From positions 1-32,855 of the forward strand of contig CAZEAN010000068.1 of the NCBI GenBank assembly GCA_964510225.1: a stretch of 32,855 nucleotides of DNA. The letters run 5' to 3'. Shown here one piece after another: positions 32,603 to 32,855 of the stretch. How positions within the stretch are numbered: the stretch's first letter is position 1; every line of letters begins with the position of its first letter. Source of the stretch: CAZEAN01 sp964510225 (GTDB lineage Bacteria; Planctomycetota; Planctomycetia; Isosphaerales; Isosphaeraceae). Under the pieces are notes generated by a model. The model did not search any database and was not told the origin of the DNA. It worked only from the letters and a program-made list of their open reading frames with translations. A program made the translations under genes and the position numbers.

Positions 32603-32855
32603 AATCCTATCTCGCGTGGTCGCTGCGTCAGTTCTATCTGCTTGCCTGCTGGCCGACGCGTTTCAAACGGGAAGTGGAAGGCGAAGAGTGGGACTCCCCT
32701 CAACTCAGCTGGGGAGCGCGAGCGTTATACGTCGCGAAATTGACACCCTGGTTCGCCTTGTTCGGGATTGTTGCGAATCTGGTCGTCGGTTCGCTGTTTG
32801 AAGTATTCAACCTCCCATACGATTGGCCCTTTTCTTGGTTCGGCGTGGCGTTCGG
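32599..32855 (+). CDS. Membrane protein coupled to TIR-STAND gene, truncated by window end
   Basis: An open frame beginning at the ATG that overlaps the TIR-STAND stop codon (ATGA, 32599-32602) and running off the right edge; 85 complete codons are visible. The start MKSYLAWSLRQFYLLACWPTRFKREVEG is followed by a polar stretch, a predicted membrane helix (LTPWFALFGIVANLVVG), and then an aromatic segment ending SWFGVAFG. I recall proteins next to AAA/STAND ATPases in cyanobacteria and related bacteria that start in this way, with a WPTRF-EVEG block, and then continue with many GVAFGVA-like membrane repeats. If this one does the same, the visible end is the first repeat. It is probably the membrane effector or anchor of the TIR protein. 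Function inferred only. Confidence 0.75.
   Translation, partial: MKSYLAWSLRQFYLLACWPTRFKREVEGEEWDSPQLSWGARALYVAKLTPWFALFGIVANLVVGSLFEVFNLPYDWPFSWFGVAF

Noticed and set aside
1..32855. High frequency of GATC and CGATCG-like words
   Set aside because: The words are spread evenly through coding sequence and fit the codon usage of the genome; no cluster resembling a replication origin was seen.

Overview
The window looks like chromosomal DNA from a planctomycete of moderate GC content. The evidence is two DUF1559 proteins with prepilin-type N-termini ending in an H-x-G-G-x-N-x-L-x-x-D-G-S-V-R-F-type C-terminus, a giant secreted protein carrying the planctomycete-type LEDRRLLA export motif, a DUF6702 protein, a Uma2 nuclease, several very small lipoproteins, and frequent TTG/GTG starts. 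No rRNA, tRNA, CRISPR array, transposase or phage gene was seen.

Layout. 1-1437: an OxyR-type regulator (cut by the left edge) divergent from an AhpC peroxiredoxin, a compact peroxide-response pair. 1532-3321 (minus): a secreted esterase fused to a small beta-domain, preceded by a DUF6702 protein. 3740-6955: two tandem GntP-type permeases, the first with a large soluble insert. 7048-13993: two DUF1559 plus mini-lipoprotein cassettes in mirror orientation on either side of a 1227-residue beta-helix/Calx-beta surface protein. 14167-18119: a DUF427 protein, a secreted PQQ-dependent dehydrogenase and a Tat-exported aldo/keto reductase with C-terminal cysteines. 18499-20883: an M1-family metallopeptidase split by an in-frame UAG. 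20983-22815 (minus): glmS. 23054-25312: an SDR lacking most catalytic residues, coupled to a PL10-like pectate lyase. 25338-28213 (minus): a tightly overlapping operon with an HTTM membrane protein, two unknown partners and a Uma2 nuclease. 28670-29314: a secreted protein made of 33 CYxx tetrads. 29599-30498: a DPM1-like glycosyltransferase. 30737-31048: an 11-residue-repeat lipoprotein. 31352-right edge: a TIR-STAND ATPase translationally coupled to a membrane protein that runs off the window.

Most genes encode envelope, secretion or sugar functions: sugar-acid uptake (GntP), pectin or acetyl-ester breakdown (PL10-like, esterase), periplasmic oxidation (PQQ enzyme) and amino-sugar synthesis (glmS). 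The two most unusual items are the CYxx repeat protein and the TIR-STAND/membrane pair at the right edge, a candidate defence module. The in-frame UAG in the peptidase is the clearest broken gene. All functional assignments come from reading motifs by eye; no database search was possible.
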